NCBI RefSeq assembly: GCF_954871325.1
Contig: NC_088779.1
Span: forward strand, 16,804,846 to 16,868,845
Source: Gordionus sp. m RMFG-2023
Taxonomy: Eukaryota > Nematomorpha > Gordioida > Chordodea > Parachordodidae
DNA length: 64,000 bases
Direction: 5' to 3'
Position numbers and translations under genes: made by a program. Of the stretch, positions 52,701 to 60,631 are shown in pieces. How positions within the stretch are numbered: position 1 is the first letter of the stretch; every line of letters begins with the position of its first letter. The notes below the pieces were generated by a model. The model was given only the letters and a program-made list of their open reading frames with translations, was not told the DNA's origin and searched no databases.

Positions 52701-53401
52701 CTACCGCGATCACAATCGGTTTCCAGATATCCATATACGTTCGTAATATAAGGCAGACTGCAATTATTATATCTTTAGATAAAGTTATTAAAATCCAAAA
52801 TAAAAATAAAATATTTATATTTTTTTAGGCTGAATTTTAACTTAATCGATTATACTAATAAAACTATTAATTCTTACAATTATAATCGTAATTTTTTTGG
52901 TAAAATATCTTAATTTTTTTTAAAAACACATAAAAAATAATATATTAAAAAGAACATTAAAAAATTTCATAACATTTAAAAAAAACTAAATAACTTTGCT
53001 TCTTTATGATAAGGTTTTAACTTTCTATTAATATTACATGAGCACTATTTAGAAAAATCAGTACGTTAGTTAAGTGTAAAAATCTATATTAAACAAACAT
53101 CATATTTAAATGGCTAGTTTTATTTAATATAAAAGGGGGGGGGGGGCTAATAATATATTTTTGACTCTTAATTATGTTGATTTAGGACCATAAAATGTAC
53201 AATACGAGAATTAAAACATAATATTAAAATATCTATATTTTCTCGCTCAAGGATTATCTCAAAACGGGACAGTCCGGTATTGCCGTATTTCGTTTTATTA
53301 GACATCCTGAATATCTGAAAATTGGGTCAAAACTAATTTTCAGGGAAGCATCTACTAGAGGTATTGGGCTTATAACGCGGATAATAACTCCCGGCGTATG
53401 A
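34270..53401 (+). CDS. GTPBP1/2-like: GTPBP1/GTPBP2-family GTPase, nine exons
   Basis: Exons: 34270-34287, 34399-34525, 34570-34760, 44844-45041, 45097-45271, 45311-45760, 52144-52541, 52622-52783, 53252-53401. All introns are GT-AG; the lengths add to 1869 bp, 623 codons with the stop, and phases match at every junction. The exon 6 donor (45760) is the least sure, since other GT sites lie nearby. The protein matches the family along its whole length, from the N-terminal LEN.L.QM..R..EG.GEAIYE region to the C-terminal [12 protein letters not shown]. Members are EF-Tu-like translational GTPases linked to mRNA turnover and ribosome rescue in animals. Two introns (3 and 6) are 10.1 and 6.4 kb and full of transposons; the others are 39-468 bp. 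GTPBP1 and GTPBP2 cannot be separated here. Confidence 0.88.
35127..35870. mobile_element. Short hAT-like element, copy 1 (in intron 3)
   Basis: Ends TAGGGATGTACTGATACC and, inverted, TAGGGATGTATAAATATT. Subterminal sequence contains ATCGGCCAATAACC on the left and GGCCGATAACCGATA on the right. A second copy of the right two thirds is at 42997-43521 (shared TCAGCCTGCAACAATGG / TTAGCCTGCAGCAATGG). No transposase is visible. The right flank does not give a clear target duplication. Confidence 0.6.
36085..38480 (+). mobile_element. R2-like LINE, 5'-truncated and broken (in intron 3)
   Basis: This stretch is far less AT-rich than its surroundings. In order it shows [20 protein letters not shown], then [20 protein letters not shown], then [14 protein letters not shown], then the catalytic GYIDDGILC (YIDD at 37021-37032, in another frame), then a Cys-His cluster [18 protein letters not shown], then [26 protein letters not shown] and LVWDFTC (near 38145-38165). 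A Cys-His cluster followed by a PD-(D/E)xK-like block fits the restriction-like endonuclease of the R2 group. The 3' end was not fixed. Confidence 0.75.
36437..38125 (+). pseudogene. LINE reverse transcriptase / endonuclease, broken
   Basis: The longest open piece is 36437-37240, with reverse transcriptase blocks up to QGDPLGS; the YIDD core follows in a shifted frame, so a frameshift lies between about 36990 and 37020. A stop follows GLSLN about 75 bp on. The Cys-His region (37790-38125) contains a 33-bp perfect tandem duplication, giving [11 protein letters not shown] twice, and a further frame change precedes LVWDFTC. Several lesions show that the copy is dead. The endonuclease needed for R2-type insertion is therefore not functional here. 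Confidence 0.75.
39630..41314 (+). mobile_element. hAT element 1, internally deleted, in the Ty3 fossil
   Basis: Terminal repeats TAGGCCTATTCAAAAA and inverted TAGGCCTATTCAAAAA are identical over 16 bp, and the 8-bp target duplication CTATGCAC is perfect (39622-39629 and 41315-41322). Subterminal sequence on both sides is a cluster of ATTCGAAT-type motifs. At 1685 bp it is shorter than a full hAT; the transposase lacks its middle. Perfect ends and duplication indicate a relatively recent insertion. Confidence 0.92.
39993..41060 (+). pseudogene. hAT transposase with large internal deletion
   Basis: The N-terminal piece (39993-40232) has a BED zinc finger: [20 protein letters not shown], then the distal histidines in NHYNRFHSH. 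The next piece (40313-40693) carries the region before the catalytic core, and LDNATNN just after it (about 40686-40706) is the second catalytic Asp block. After RNIIRMI the sequence jumps straight to [20 protein letters not shown] and then [11 protein letters not shown], the C-terminal dimerisation block (40854-41060). Some 250 residues are missing at that jump, and frameshifts separate the pieces. Confidence 0.8.
42997..43521. mobile_element. Short hAT-like element, copy 2 (in intron 3)
   Basis: It matches 35127-35870 over the shared core (ACAGATTCTG..., TCGCACACTTTTATAAACAG, AACAATATG) and ends ...GGTGCATCCCTA (43521). On the left it begins AGGGATGTATACCC and contains a fragment AGGTAGCTTCCGCTCCCG like the subterminal repeats of hAT derivative C at 20.7-21.8 kb, pointing to another small insertion. 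Confidence 0.5.
43525..44840. other. Intron 3 tail, no recognised element
   Basis: AT-rich sequence leading to the acceptor at 44841-44843. I see no coding sequence and no clear inverted repeat. Confidence 0.4.
44844..45760 (+). CDS. GTPBP1/2-like: GTPase gene exons 4-6: G domain
   Basis: Residues about 113-386. G1 is GNHFSGKTT (122-130), G3 is DLAG (203-206), G4 is TKID (259-262) and G5 is SCITG (about 343-347). Other family blocks are [32 protein letters not shown] and [15 protein letters not shown]. In translational GTPases the G3 motif is followed by a catalytic His (DLAGHEKY in human GTPBP1); here it reads DLAGFHKY, so that His is Phe. Between exon 4 and 5 the gene has [14 protein letters not shown] where vertebrates have a longer linker. 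Introns of 55 and 39 bp separate the three exons. Confidence 0.9.
45820..47200 (+). mobile_element. Transposon fragments at the start of intron 6
   Basis: 46251 on reads ATTCCATATCAATTTATTAG, resembling the ends of family Q (271 and 48770), so a solo end of that family is likely. 46660-46960 has clusters of GGGTC / CCGATTTGATCCGATCCGA such as form hAT subterminal repeats. 46981-47175 is open and reads [20 protein letters not shown] then [20 protein letters not shown], similar in character to the N-terminal middle part of BED-hAT transposases. An (AT)n microsatellite lies at 47278-47298. Confidence 0.45.
47200..48760. other. Intron 6, no recognised gene
   Basis: AT-rich sequence. A short imperfect duplication (GATCAACTACAATGAT) lies near 48235-48275. 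A purine tract before TGTTGTATCTGTTAATATG near 48535-48565 could be an LTR border, but nothing around it supports that. Confidence 0.35.
48765..51145 (+). mobile_element. Family Q DNA transposon, copy 2 (in intron 6)
   Basis: The arm at about 48770-49380 returns as reverse complement at about 50515-51140, roughly 620 bp, with long near-identical tracts (for example GCGAAGTGCATGATTTCA / its mirror, and CATCATTCTTGG / its mirror). The tip reads ATTCCATGACAAATCGACC. A plus-strand transposase remnant lies between. Arms are better preserved than in copy 1 at 0.2-2.9 kb. A GC patch GGGGCGATATGTAAGCAGGC lies just inside both arms. Confidence 0.8.
49490..50450 (+). pseudogene. Decayed transposase of family Q, copy 2
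   Basis: Blocks in order: [20 protein letters not shown] (about 49500), [14 protein letters not shown] (about 49600), [24 protein letters not shown] and [10 protein letters not shown] (about 49745-49865), then [20 protein letters not shown] and [12 protein letters not shown]. They are collinear with copy 1. Stops and frameshifts separate most blocks (for instance the stop after GGTSKR near 49862), and the longest open piece is 49932-50123. The protein cannot be made from this copy. Confidence 0.6.
51145..52140. other. Intron 6 tail, nothing recognised
   Basis: AT-rich sequence without a convincing frame or inverted repeat, leading to the exon 7 acceptor AAAGATAG at 52136-52143. Confidence 0.4.
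52144..53401 (+). CDS. GTPBP1/2-like: GTPase gene exons 7-9: beta-barrel domains
   Basis: Residues about 387-622. Exon 7 reads [20 protein letters not shown], the domain II start of EF-Tu-like proteins, with an Asn-rich insert near residues 480-510. Exon 8 begins in [20 protein letters not shown] and reaches [11 protein letters not shown]. Exon 9 begins [16 protein letters not shown] and ends [10 protein letters not shown] before TGA at 53399-53401. The C-terminus stops where the conserved part ends, without the long tail of vertebrate members. The exon 8 acceptor (ATATGAAG) is weak in pyrimidines but gives the only family-consistent join. Confidence 0.85.
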
Positions 53402-54177
53402 TATTAAAGAAATAACTATAATATTAGTAAAATATGCTTCGTCATCATTTTGCAATTCTAGTCAAAATTTTTATTTTATTTTTTTTAATTGTAAATTATA
53501 TTATTTAATATATTGTGATCGAAAATAGTTTTTTAAAATTTTTTTAATTGTAAATTATATTATTTAATATATTGTGATCGAAAATAGTTTTTTTAAAATA
53601 ATATATAGATATGGATAACATAATATTTTGCTCTTATGGTATATTCTATACTGCGTGAAAATAAATATAGTAGTAGTTGTAATATTCTCTGCTATATAAA
53701 AACTTTAAATAATTATAAAAACAAAAAAAATTAATGGAAAATTTATTATTTAAATTATATGTAACCATCATAATGTTGCCTAAAAGGTTTGGAAATATAT
53801 TTAAGAAACATAGCTTTGAAAAGGAAGGGTAAGCAAATATTACCTTCTTCATCAACGTTTAATGTCGGTTCTATTCATATACCCGATTATCAAAATCCAC
53901 CATTTTATTAAAAATTATGATAATCATTGAATTTAATAATAGAATATGATATGCCTTCCCCCCCCCCTCCAAAAAATAAATAAATAAAGTATTAAGATAC
54001 AAGATTTAATCTAAAATATAATATCTGTAATCAAGAAGTGATCGTTTTCGTATAATGTTATTTTTCCTTCAACTTTCCTATCTTTTTAATGCTATGTAGA
54101 CTATACACCTATAATGTTAAATTTTCGAATTCGCATTAGGGCGAAATATGCAAACAGAAAAAAATATTATTTTTTTT
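53402..54177. other. Downstream flank of the GTPase gene
   Basis: No frame is convincing. A 70-bp direct duplication is present: TTTTTTTTAATTGTAAATTA followed by TATTTAATATATTGTGATCG and AAAATAG occurs at about 53476-53531 and again at 53536-53590. The transcript end should lie here, but no single polyadenylation signal stands out. Confidence 0.45.
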
Positions 54178-54235
54178 GCATCAACCAGATTCGAACCCGG
54201 GCCTTCCCGACCCAATGGTCAGCCCTCTAAAATTT
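54178..54235 (-). other. tRNA-like 3' half (pseudo-tRNA or SINE head)
   Basis: On the minus strand GGCCCGGGTTCGAATCTGG contains the B-box / T-loop sequence GGTTCGAATC within a G+C-rich context that stands out from the AT-rich flanks, followed by CAAAAAAAATAATATTTTTTT. A 5' half with a clear A box and a foldable anticodon arm was not found, so I do not call a functional tRNA. Confidence 0.4.
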
Positions 54236-54978
54236 GTAAGATTTTTATATATAAATCTATAATTTTTTAAAGTTATCAATATTTATTTTTAGTCAACAGT
54301 TATTATTTTATTGGCTCTATTCTCTCATATTATTGGTTTAATTTTATTTCATTTTTATTGGATAAAGAACTTATGTAAAATATTATTGATGGGAATTTGC
54401 GTAATAAATAAAACAAACAATTATGTTTAAAATCATTTATATTTTTAATAAATCACCCATTTTGTTTACATTAAATTTTAAAATTGACAAATTTGATGCT
54501 ACTAGAGGGTAGGGCTGGGAACCAATATTAAAAACCCAATATAAACAAAATATTGTATTGGTATTGGTATTGGGTCTAAAATATTGGTATTGGTTTAAAC
54601 AATATTTTCTATTTCTTGTATTGGTATTGGTTTATATTGGTATTGGTTTAAATTCAAATTACTAATTAAAAGAATAGAAATAGTGATTATAAAACTCTTA
54701 ATTTCTAGTTTTAAATAAACATGGAAAAAAAAATGAAGCATTACCATAAAAACAGGGCTAAGAACCAACTCCCAAAATTTTACTAAGTCCAAATTCTTTT
54801 TTCAAACTAATATATTTTTGAAATCAACAAACCAATCAAATAATAAACGTATATTTTGAAACTTTTTATTTAGCACAAAGAATATAGCAAAATGAATACA
54901 CTAAAAATGTAACATAATTTTCTATTTATATAAAATATAGTGCAAAAGATTGTAATATAAAGAAAAAATTTTATGTAT

Positions 54979-56804
54979 TTAAGAAGAATCCTTCATGCGC
55001 ATCCAACTTTTTAAGCACAGGCAAGCTTGGATAGTATGCTCATCTAGTGAACAACGTTGATCTGTTATAATATACCTTCCTTCTGAAAAAGCCCTTTCAG
55101 AGCTAGATGAAGAAGCTGGAATTGCAAGATAATCTCTGGCAATTTTTGATAATATTGGATATCTATTTTTATTTAATTTCCACCAGTCTAATGGATTTGT
55201 ATCATTACAAATTGTGGCTTCATCCACATATTTGCTTATTTCTAAGTTATTATTGTTGTGACTAGGTTTAACCTGATATATTTTGTCAAAAAAGGATAAT
55301 TTTTTGTTATTTTGTGTTTCATTTGTAGGTTCAGCTGAATTGTAATTATTTGTTTTATAAATATTATATTCCAATAAGAGTTTCTACACTATTATGCTTT
55401 AATAAGTGACTTGATAGTTTAAACCTTGGGTCAATCATTGTTGAAATAATATATAGGTGTTTATTAAAATTATAGTATTTATTAAGTTTTGTCAAGGCAG
55501 CTAATGAAGCTGTCTTTAAAATAGCATTAGGATTATTATTATAACTCAACGTGCTCAAAAATACTGGAATATAAAGGAATGATTGTTGAAACTGATGGAG
55601 TATTAGCACATGAGGCCCTCTCTGTAGCAAAATTAAATGGTTCTAAAAATTCTCGGTATATTTCAATATTATTCCAAGCTAAGGCACTAATATAATATTC
55701 TTCATTAGTATTTTGTTAATGATTGGTATATATTGTGAGATAAGGTTTGAGAAATATAGCCCTTTCGAGCATTTGGTACGTTGAATTCCAACGTGTTGGT
55801 ATATCCAAAATAGGGTGAGGAAATTTTAAATTTGGATTTTTTTCAAGATATATTTTTTCAAGTTTATTAAATTTAGATATAGAAAGTTTAAAAATTTTTT
55901 AAAAATTTCTTATTTTTTTTAAAGTTGGATTTAGAGGTTCCAATGCAGCCATGATAGACAAATGGATAATATGGCAAAAACATTTGCACACATTATCAAA
56001 ATTGTCTTTTAGTTTTAAAATTTTTAAAAATGCTAAATTATTACTAGCATTATCTAATGTAATACAAAAAAATCAATTTCAAATTTTACTTTTAATACAG
56101 AATTAAAAATATTATAAATATTAATAGCATTATGTGCTGATTTAAAAAGGAATAAAATCTAAAAATGATTAATTAATTTAAAATCAGTATCAATATAATG
56201 AATGGTTATGCCCATAAAGGGTATTTTATTTGGAGAGGACCAAATGTCCATTGTTAAAGAAAATTTAGAAGTAATTTTAGAAAGTACAGATTTTAAATTG
56301 ATAAAAGAACTATGATAATGTTTCATAATTTCTTTTTTAAGTGTTTTTCTAGAAATTAATGTTAATGAGGGGTTGCAAAAGCTTATTAAATTTTTAAATG
56401 ACTCATTTTCAACCATTGAAAAGGCTAAATTATTTTGAATAAAAAAGTCCATAATTAAATTATTTAAATTAGCTTTATTATTTACATTATTAATTAAAAA
56501 TGATTTTATGGTGTTAATTTTTTTACTGCATTATTTATTTGTTCACATTTCTTATATAAAGTTGGGTGGATGGATTAAGATGTGTCCATAATCCTGAGGT
56601 TCCAAAATTGGGAATAGATAATTTTTTTTTACATTTATTACAAATAGCCTTTTTTTTGTTATCACAACTAGTATAAAATTCCCAGATTTTTGCTGTATTT
56701 CGTCTTTTATTAGATATCGTTGATTCTTCTTGTTCATTATCGATATTATTATTAGTATCAACATCATTATCTATATTTATTAACTCGATTTGGTTTTCAT
56801 TCAT
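54979..56804 (-). pseudogene. BED-finger hAT transposase of element 2, broken
   Basis: Starts with ATG at 56804. A BED finger follows (KIWEFYTSCDNKKKAICNKC ... HLNP). 56452-56159 includes SLTMDIWSSPNKIPFMGITI, the first catalytic Asp block. The region around 56040-56070 has the second Asp block in a degraded form. 55630-55364 has PRFKLSSHLLK, and 55374-54979 holds the dimerisation block WWKLNKNRYPILSKIARDYL then SERAFSEGRYIITDQR. Frameshifts and stops divide it into at least five pieces, so it is inactive. The order and spacing of domains are those of a full-length hAT transposase. Confidence 0.8.
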
Positions 56805-56971
56805 TATAATATCCTAAATGAATAAATAGATAAAATTGATAGATATCATATAGAAAACTTACTTCCATAATAAAAATAAACTATATTTATAAATAACACC
56901 AATATTGATATCACAGGAATATTTGGAAGAAATAACAGATGTAATATGTTTATGAATGAAAGTAAAAAATA

Positions 56972-57056
56972 CCACGATATAATTATCCACGATATAATTA
57001 TCCACGATATAATTATCCACGATATAATTATCCACGATATAATTATCCACGATAAA
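56972..57056 (+). repeat. 15-bp tandem repeat, about 5.5 copies
   Basis: Unit CCACGATATAATTAT repeated perfectly. It lies in hAT element 2, upstream of the transposase start. The open frames across it on the minus strand are the repeat read through. Confidence 0.9.
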
Positions 57057-57735
57057 ACCAAATAATTTTATGTATTTATCTATTTTAAATTTTTAATATT
57101 GGTATTGGTATTGGTATTGGTTAAAATTGTATTTAAACAATATTTCAAAACCAATATATTTAGGTAATTGGTATTGGTATTGGTTGTAAAAACAATACCA
57201 ATATATAATTATATATTGGTTTATATTGGTATTGGTATTGTAAACCAATATTATATTGGTATTGGTCCCACCCCTACTAGAGGGTAGCTGTGGGATCGGT
57301 AGTTTTAATGAAATCGGTTCAGAGTTTTTCTTTTTTTTATAACTTTGGTTAAGAAGTTCTTCCTTTTTTTTTAAATTGGGTTTTTTCTTAATTTATTACT
57401 TATACCTTAAATATTACGTTATATTAAATTTCTTTAAAAACCAAATTTCTATTTTCAAAAACAAAATTGGTTAAATATTTTTTTTTACAAAAGCCGAAAA
57501 ATTTTCAATATATTAAAAAAAAACTAATATTAATAATTATTTTTTTATAATGCTATATATATACTTCCAATTATGACAATATAAATTATTATTATTTATT
57601 ATTTTCCACAAATGCTGATTTAAAAATAAACAACTATTTTTAAAAAAAAAATAAACCAAAAAAAATGACTATTTTATTTAACAAAAATACATTAAAAATC
57701 TAAATTACATTCGCTGCCTACAGCAGCTCCACCCT

Positions 57736-58849
57736 TCAAAAGTAATTCTCTTCCTCCCTTTCCGCCTCCGACAGAATATAATCCAAGAAATCTCCAAATG
57801 TTCCTGGCCACTCTGCGCCGTTTGCAGCGTCATCCAGCATTCCAAGCTCCTCGGAACCCATTGTCCAGTCATCATCCAATACATTCCATCCCTCGTGTCC
57901 TCTTAGGCGCTCCTCCGGTAGTAACCCTCCCTCTGCCAATTCCCTTAATGCCTCTGTCTCATTTACTTCCTCTTGTTCTCACTCCAATGGACCCTCAGGC
58001 TCGCTCCTTTTGGATCAATTTCCGCCACTCCTCCCGCACCTATGCTGCATTCCACCGTCGCTTGAGATCCGGGTTCCCCCAATTCCGCCGCATTCCAATC
58101 CTCGCTCCGAACGCCAGGATTCGGGTACTCCCATCATCATTCGCTCCATCATTCCAATATCTATCTGCCCTCGCCTTGGATACGACCGACGAACGGAGAA
58201 ATTGTGTTTTCGAAGATTTTGAAGTAGATTTCATAGTAACGCCTCGGCAGACGACGTTGCCTGGATTCTCACCGAGGAGAGCGTTAGGACCACATTGGCT
58301 GGGAGAATTAAGAAATGTGCGGAGAATTGAATTAGATGATCCTAGAGGGGCTTGCAGAGATGGGCGCCAGTGCTACGGATGTGGGGAGTGGGGGCATATT
58401 CGTCGGTCGTGTCCAAGGCGGGGGCAGACATATATTGGAATAATGATGGGAGTAACAGAATCCTGGCGTTCGGAGCGAGGAGGGAAGGATTTGAATGCGG
58501 CGGAATTGGGGGAACCCGGATCTCAAGCGACGGTGGAATGCAGCTAGGTGCGGGAGGAGTGGCGGAAATTGATCAAGAAAGGAACGAGCCTGATGATCCA
58601 TTGGAGCGAGAACAAGAGGAAATAAGTGAGACAGAGGCATTAAGGGAATTGGCAAAGGGAGGGTTACTACCGGAGGAGCGCCTAAGAGGACAGGAGGGAT
58701 GGAATGTATTGGATGAAGACTGGACAATGGATTCCGAGGAGCTCGGAACGCTGGATGACGCGGCAAACGGCGCAGAGTGGCCAGGAACATTTGGAGATTT
58801 GGATTATATTTTGTCGGAGGGAGAAAGGGAGGAAGAGAATTACTTTTGA
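57736..58849. pseudogene. Gag-like fossil region: CCHC knuckle and acidic tail
   Basis: The plus strand between the arms reads RQCYGCGEWGHIRRSCPRRG (about 58368-58427), a canonical C-x2-C-x4-H-x4-C knuckle. Downstream in the right arm an acidic region follows (ERNEPDDPLEREQEE ... LDDAANGAEWPGTFGDL), ending EREEENYF at 58849. The left arm encodes the same acidic tail outward on the minus strand (57939-57736). A knuckle plus acidic tail resembles retroelement Gag or a domesticated relative. The region is broken and palindromic. It could also be a cellular gene caught in an inverted duplication; I cannot tell. Confidence 0.45.
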
Positions 58850-59324
58850 AGGGTGGAGCTGCTGTAGACAGTGACTATAATATGGATTTTTAATGTATTT
58901 TTGTTATATAAAATAGTCATCCTTCTTGGTTTGTTATTTTTTTTTAAAATATAGTTTATTTTTAAATCAGCATTTGTGAAAAATAATAATAATTTATATT
59001 GTCATAATTGGAAGTATATAGCATTATAAAAAAATAATAATTATTATTAGTATTCGTTTTGTTTTTTTTAATATATTGAAAATTTTTCGGCTTTTGTAAA
59101 AAAAAAATATTTAAACAATTTTGTTTTTGTTTTCGAAAATAGAAATAAAGAAATTTAATATTGCGTAATATTTAAGGTATAAGAAAAAACCGATTTAAAA
59201 AAAAGGAAGAACTTCTTAACCAAAGTTATAAAAAAAAGGAGAATAAAAACTCACCGATTTCATTAAAACTACCGATCCCACATCTACCTACTAGTAGCGC
59301 CAAATTTGTCAGATATATATATAA

Positions 59325-59470
59325 TTCCAATTATAACAATATAAATTATTATTATTTTCCACAAATGCTTATTTAAAAATAAACTATATTTAAAAAATAA
59401 AATAACTAACAAAAAAAAATGACTATTTTATATAACAAAAATACATTCACTGCCCACAGCAAAAATAATG
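59325..59470 (+). repeat. Partial extra copy of the palindrome's left arm
   Basis: From TTCCAATTATAACAATATAA to TTCACTGCCCACAGC this matches 57565-57725 in the same orientation, ending where the GC-rich block of the palindrome starts. It suggests an abortive duplication or an older insertion next to the palindrome. Confidence 0.65.
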
Positions 59471-59474
59471 GCCG

Positions 59475-60430
59475 TTTACCTTAAAAATACAGATCAACTA
59501 AGCTACTGCACATAAGAAAGTAAGAATATATTTTACTAACTATGATTTTTAAATTTAAATTTAGCAAATGGATCAACTAAAAAAATACAATTATAGAAGA
59601 ATCGATATCATCAACATAGAAAATAATAAAAAAATATTGACATAATAAAGTAAAAGTTAAGAAACAATAAAAAAATGATTATTGTTACCTTAATTTTTTT
59701 TAGCTCAAATAAAAAAAGAATGATGCTACTAAACCTTACCTGTCATTATTGCAGGAAAAAAAGAACAAGTTAATAAGATAAATTGTTATATTATTTTTTT
59801 AGCAACAAATAAAAAAGAAGAAGATATTACCAAACCTTACATAAGTCAAACAATGTCTTAATTTAATATTTAGAATAATTAACCTTATGAAAAAAATATT
59901 TATCTTTACATAATATTGACTAATAAATCATTTATTATTTGGAGGGATGGTGGTTTGTTTAAATTTCTGTAAATGTATACTGTTCATATTCTTCACATAA
60001 TATTAGTTAAAATTTAATTAGGCTGTTGTAGATATTTTATTTTTAATATTCTATAGGTGTTTCTCATTCAATTTTTGACTTCTAATCACCGTCCATAACC
60101 ATCATTTCAATTCATCGACCATATTAGTCTACGGGATAGTAACAGCTTGTAGTAAAAATCTCGCCTTTAAAACCGCGTCTTTTCTTTCTAGAGCCTTCAG
60201 TCTCATTTTACCTCAAATAAATACTCTTATTCCACATTTAACGATATGATATTCCGCTTATATCAATATGATAATCCGCATTTACCTAAACACTTTTCTG
60301 GAATTTTGTTCAGCGGTCTATTTCTTTAATTTATCCTTTTAATATTTTCAAAAAGGTTAAAACAAATCCCTCCTATAAATGGAGATCAACTTTACAGTCC
60401 ACTCCATCCTAGTTCATTTGTTATTTTTAT
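59475..60430. other. Interval without a recognised gene
   Basis: AT-rich sequence with no convincing frame. Two short similar tracts (AACAAATAAAAAAGA / AAATAAAAAAAGAATGATGC...ACCAAACCTTAC) near 59700-59850 hint at a faint duplication. Confidence 0.4.
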
Positions 60431-60439
60431 TTCGCTATA

Positions 60440-60540
60440 TTTATTCTTTCAAATATTTCACCATATTGATTCTTTCAAATATTTCACCATATTGATTCTT
60501 TCAAATATTTCACCATATTGATTCTTTCATATATTTCTTA
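60440..60540 (+). repeat. 26-bp tandem repeat, about four copies
   Basis: Unit ATTCTTTCAAATATTTCACC plus ATATTG, near-perfect copies, with the last copy diverging at its end. Confidence 0.85.
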
Positions 60541-60631
60541 CATAATATATCACAACTATTAGTTTTTCCTTAAATTGTATTAATCCCAATGACATATAAT
60601 AATACCTAGACTGACAATTCATTCCTAAAAG

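Larger units (their letters stand above)
54510..57276 (-). mobile_element. hAT element 2, inserted in the palindrome's left arm
   Basis: Ends TAGGGCTGGGAACCAAT and inverted TAGGGGTGGGACCAAT. The 8-bp target duplication CTAGAGGG is perfect (54502-54509 and 57277-57284). Subterminal zones are dense in TATTGGTATTGG / CCAATACCAA motifs on both sides. Length 2767 bp with a minus-strand transposase. Confidence 0.93.
54485..59316. mobile_element. Giant palindromic element with GC-rich core
   Basis: The left arm starts at TGACAAATTTGATGCTACTAG (54485-54505), is interrupted by a hAT (54510-57276), and continues 57277 to about 58230. The right arm is its reverse complement, about 58430-59316, ending CGCCAAATTTGTCA. 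Removing the hAT, the two arms align end to end for about 0.9 kb with high identity. The inner 500 bp of each arm (57715-58240, 58430-58860) and the spacer are rich in G and C, against an AT-rich surround. Target duplication not determined. Confidence 0.75.

Noticed and set aside
54178-54235. Functional tRNA gene
   Set aside because: Only the B-box half is convincing; no proper anticodon arm or 5' half was found.
57798-58547. Whole 249-residue plus-strand frame in the palindrome as one protein
   Set aside because: Its first half is the antisense of the acidic-tail frame in the left arm; only the knuckle part near 58330-58430 looks genuine.
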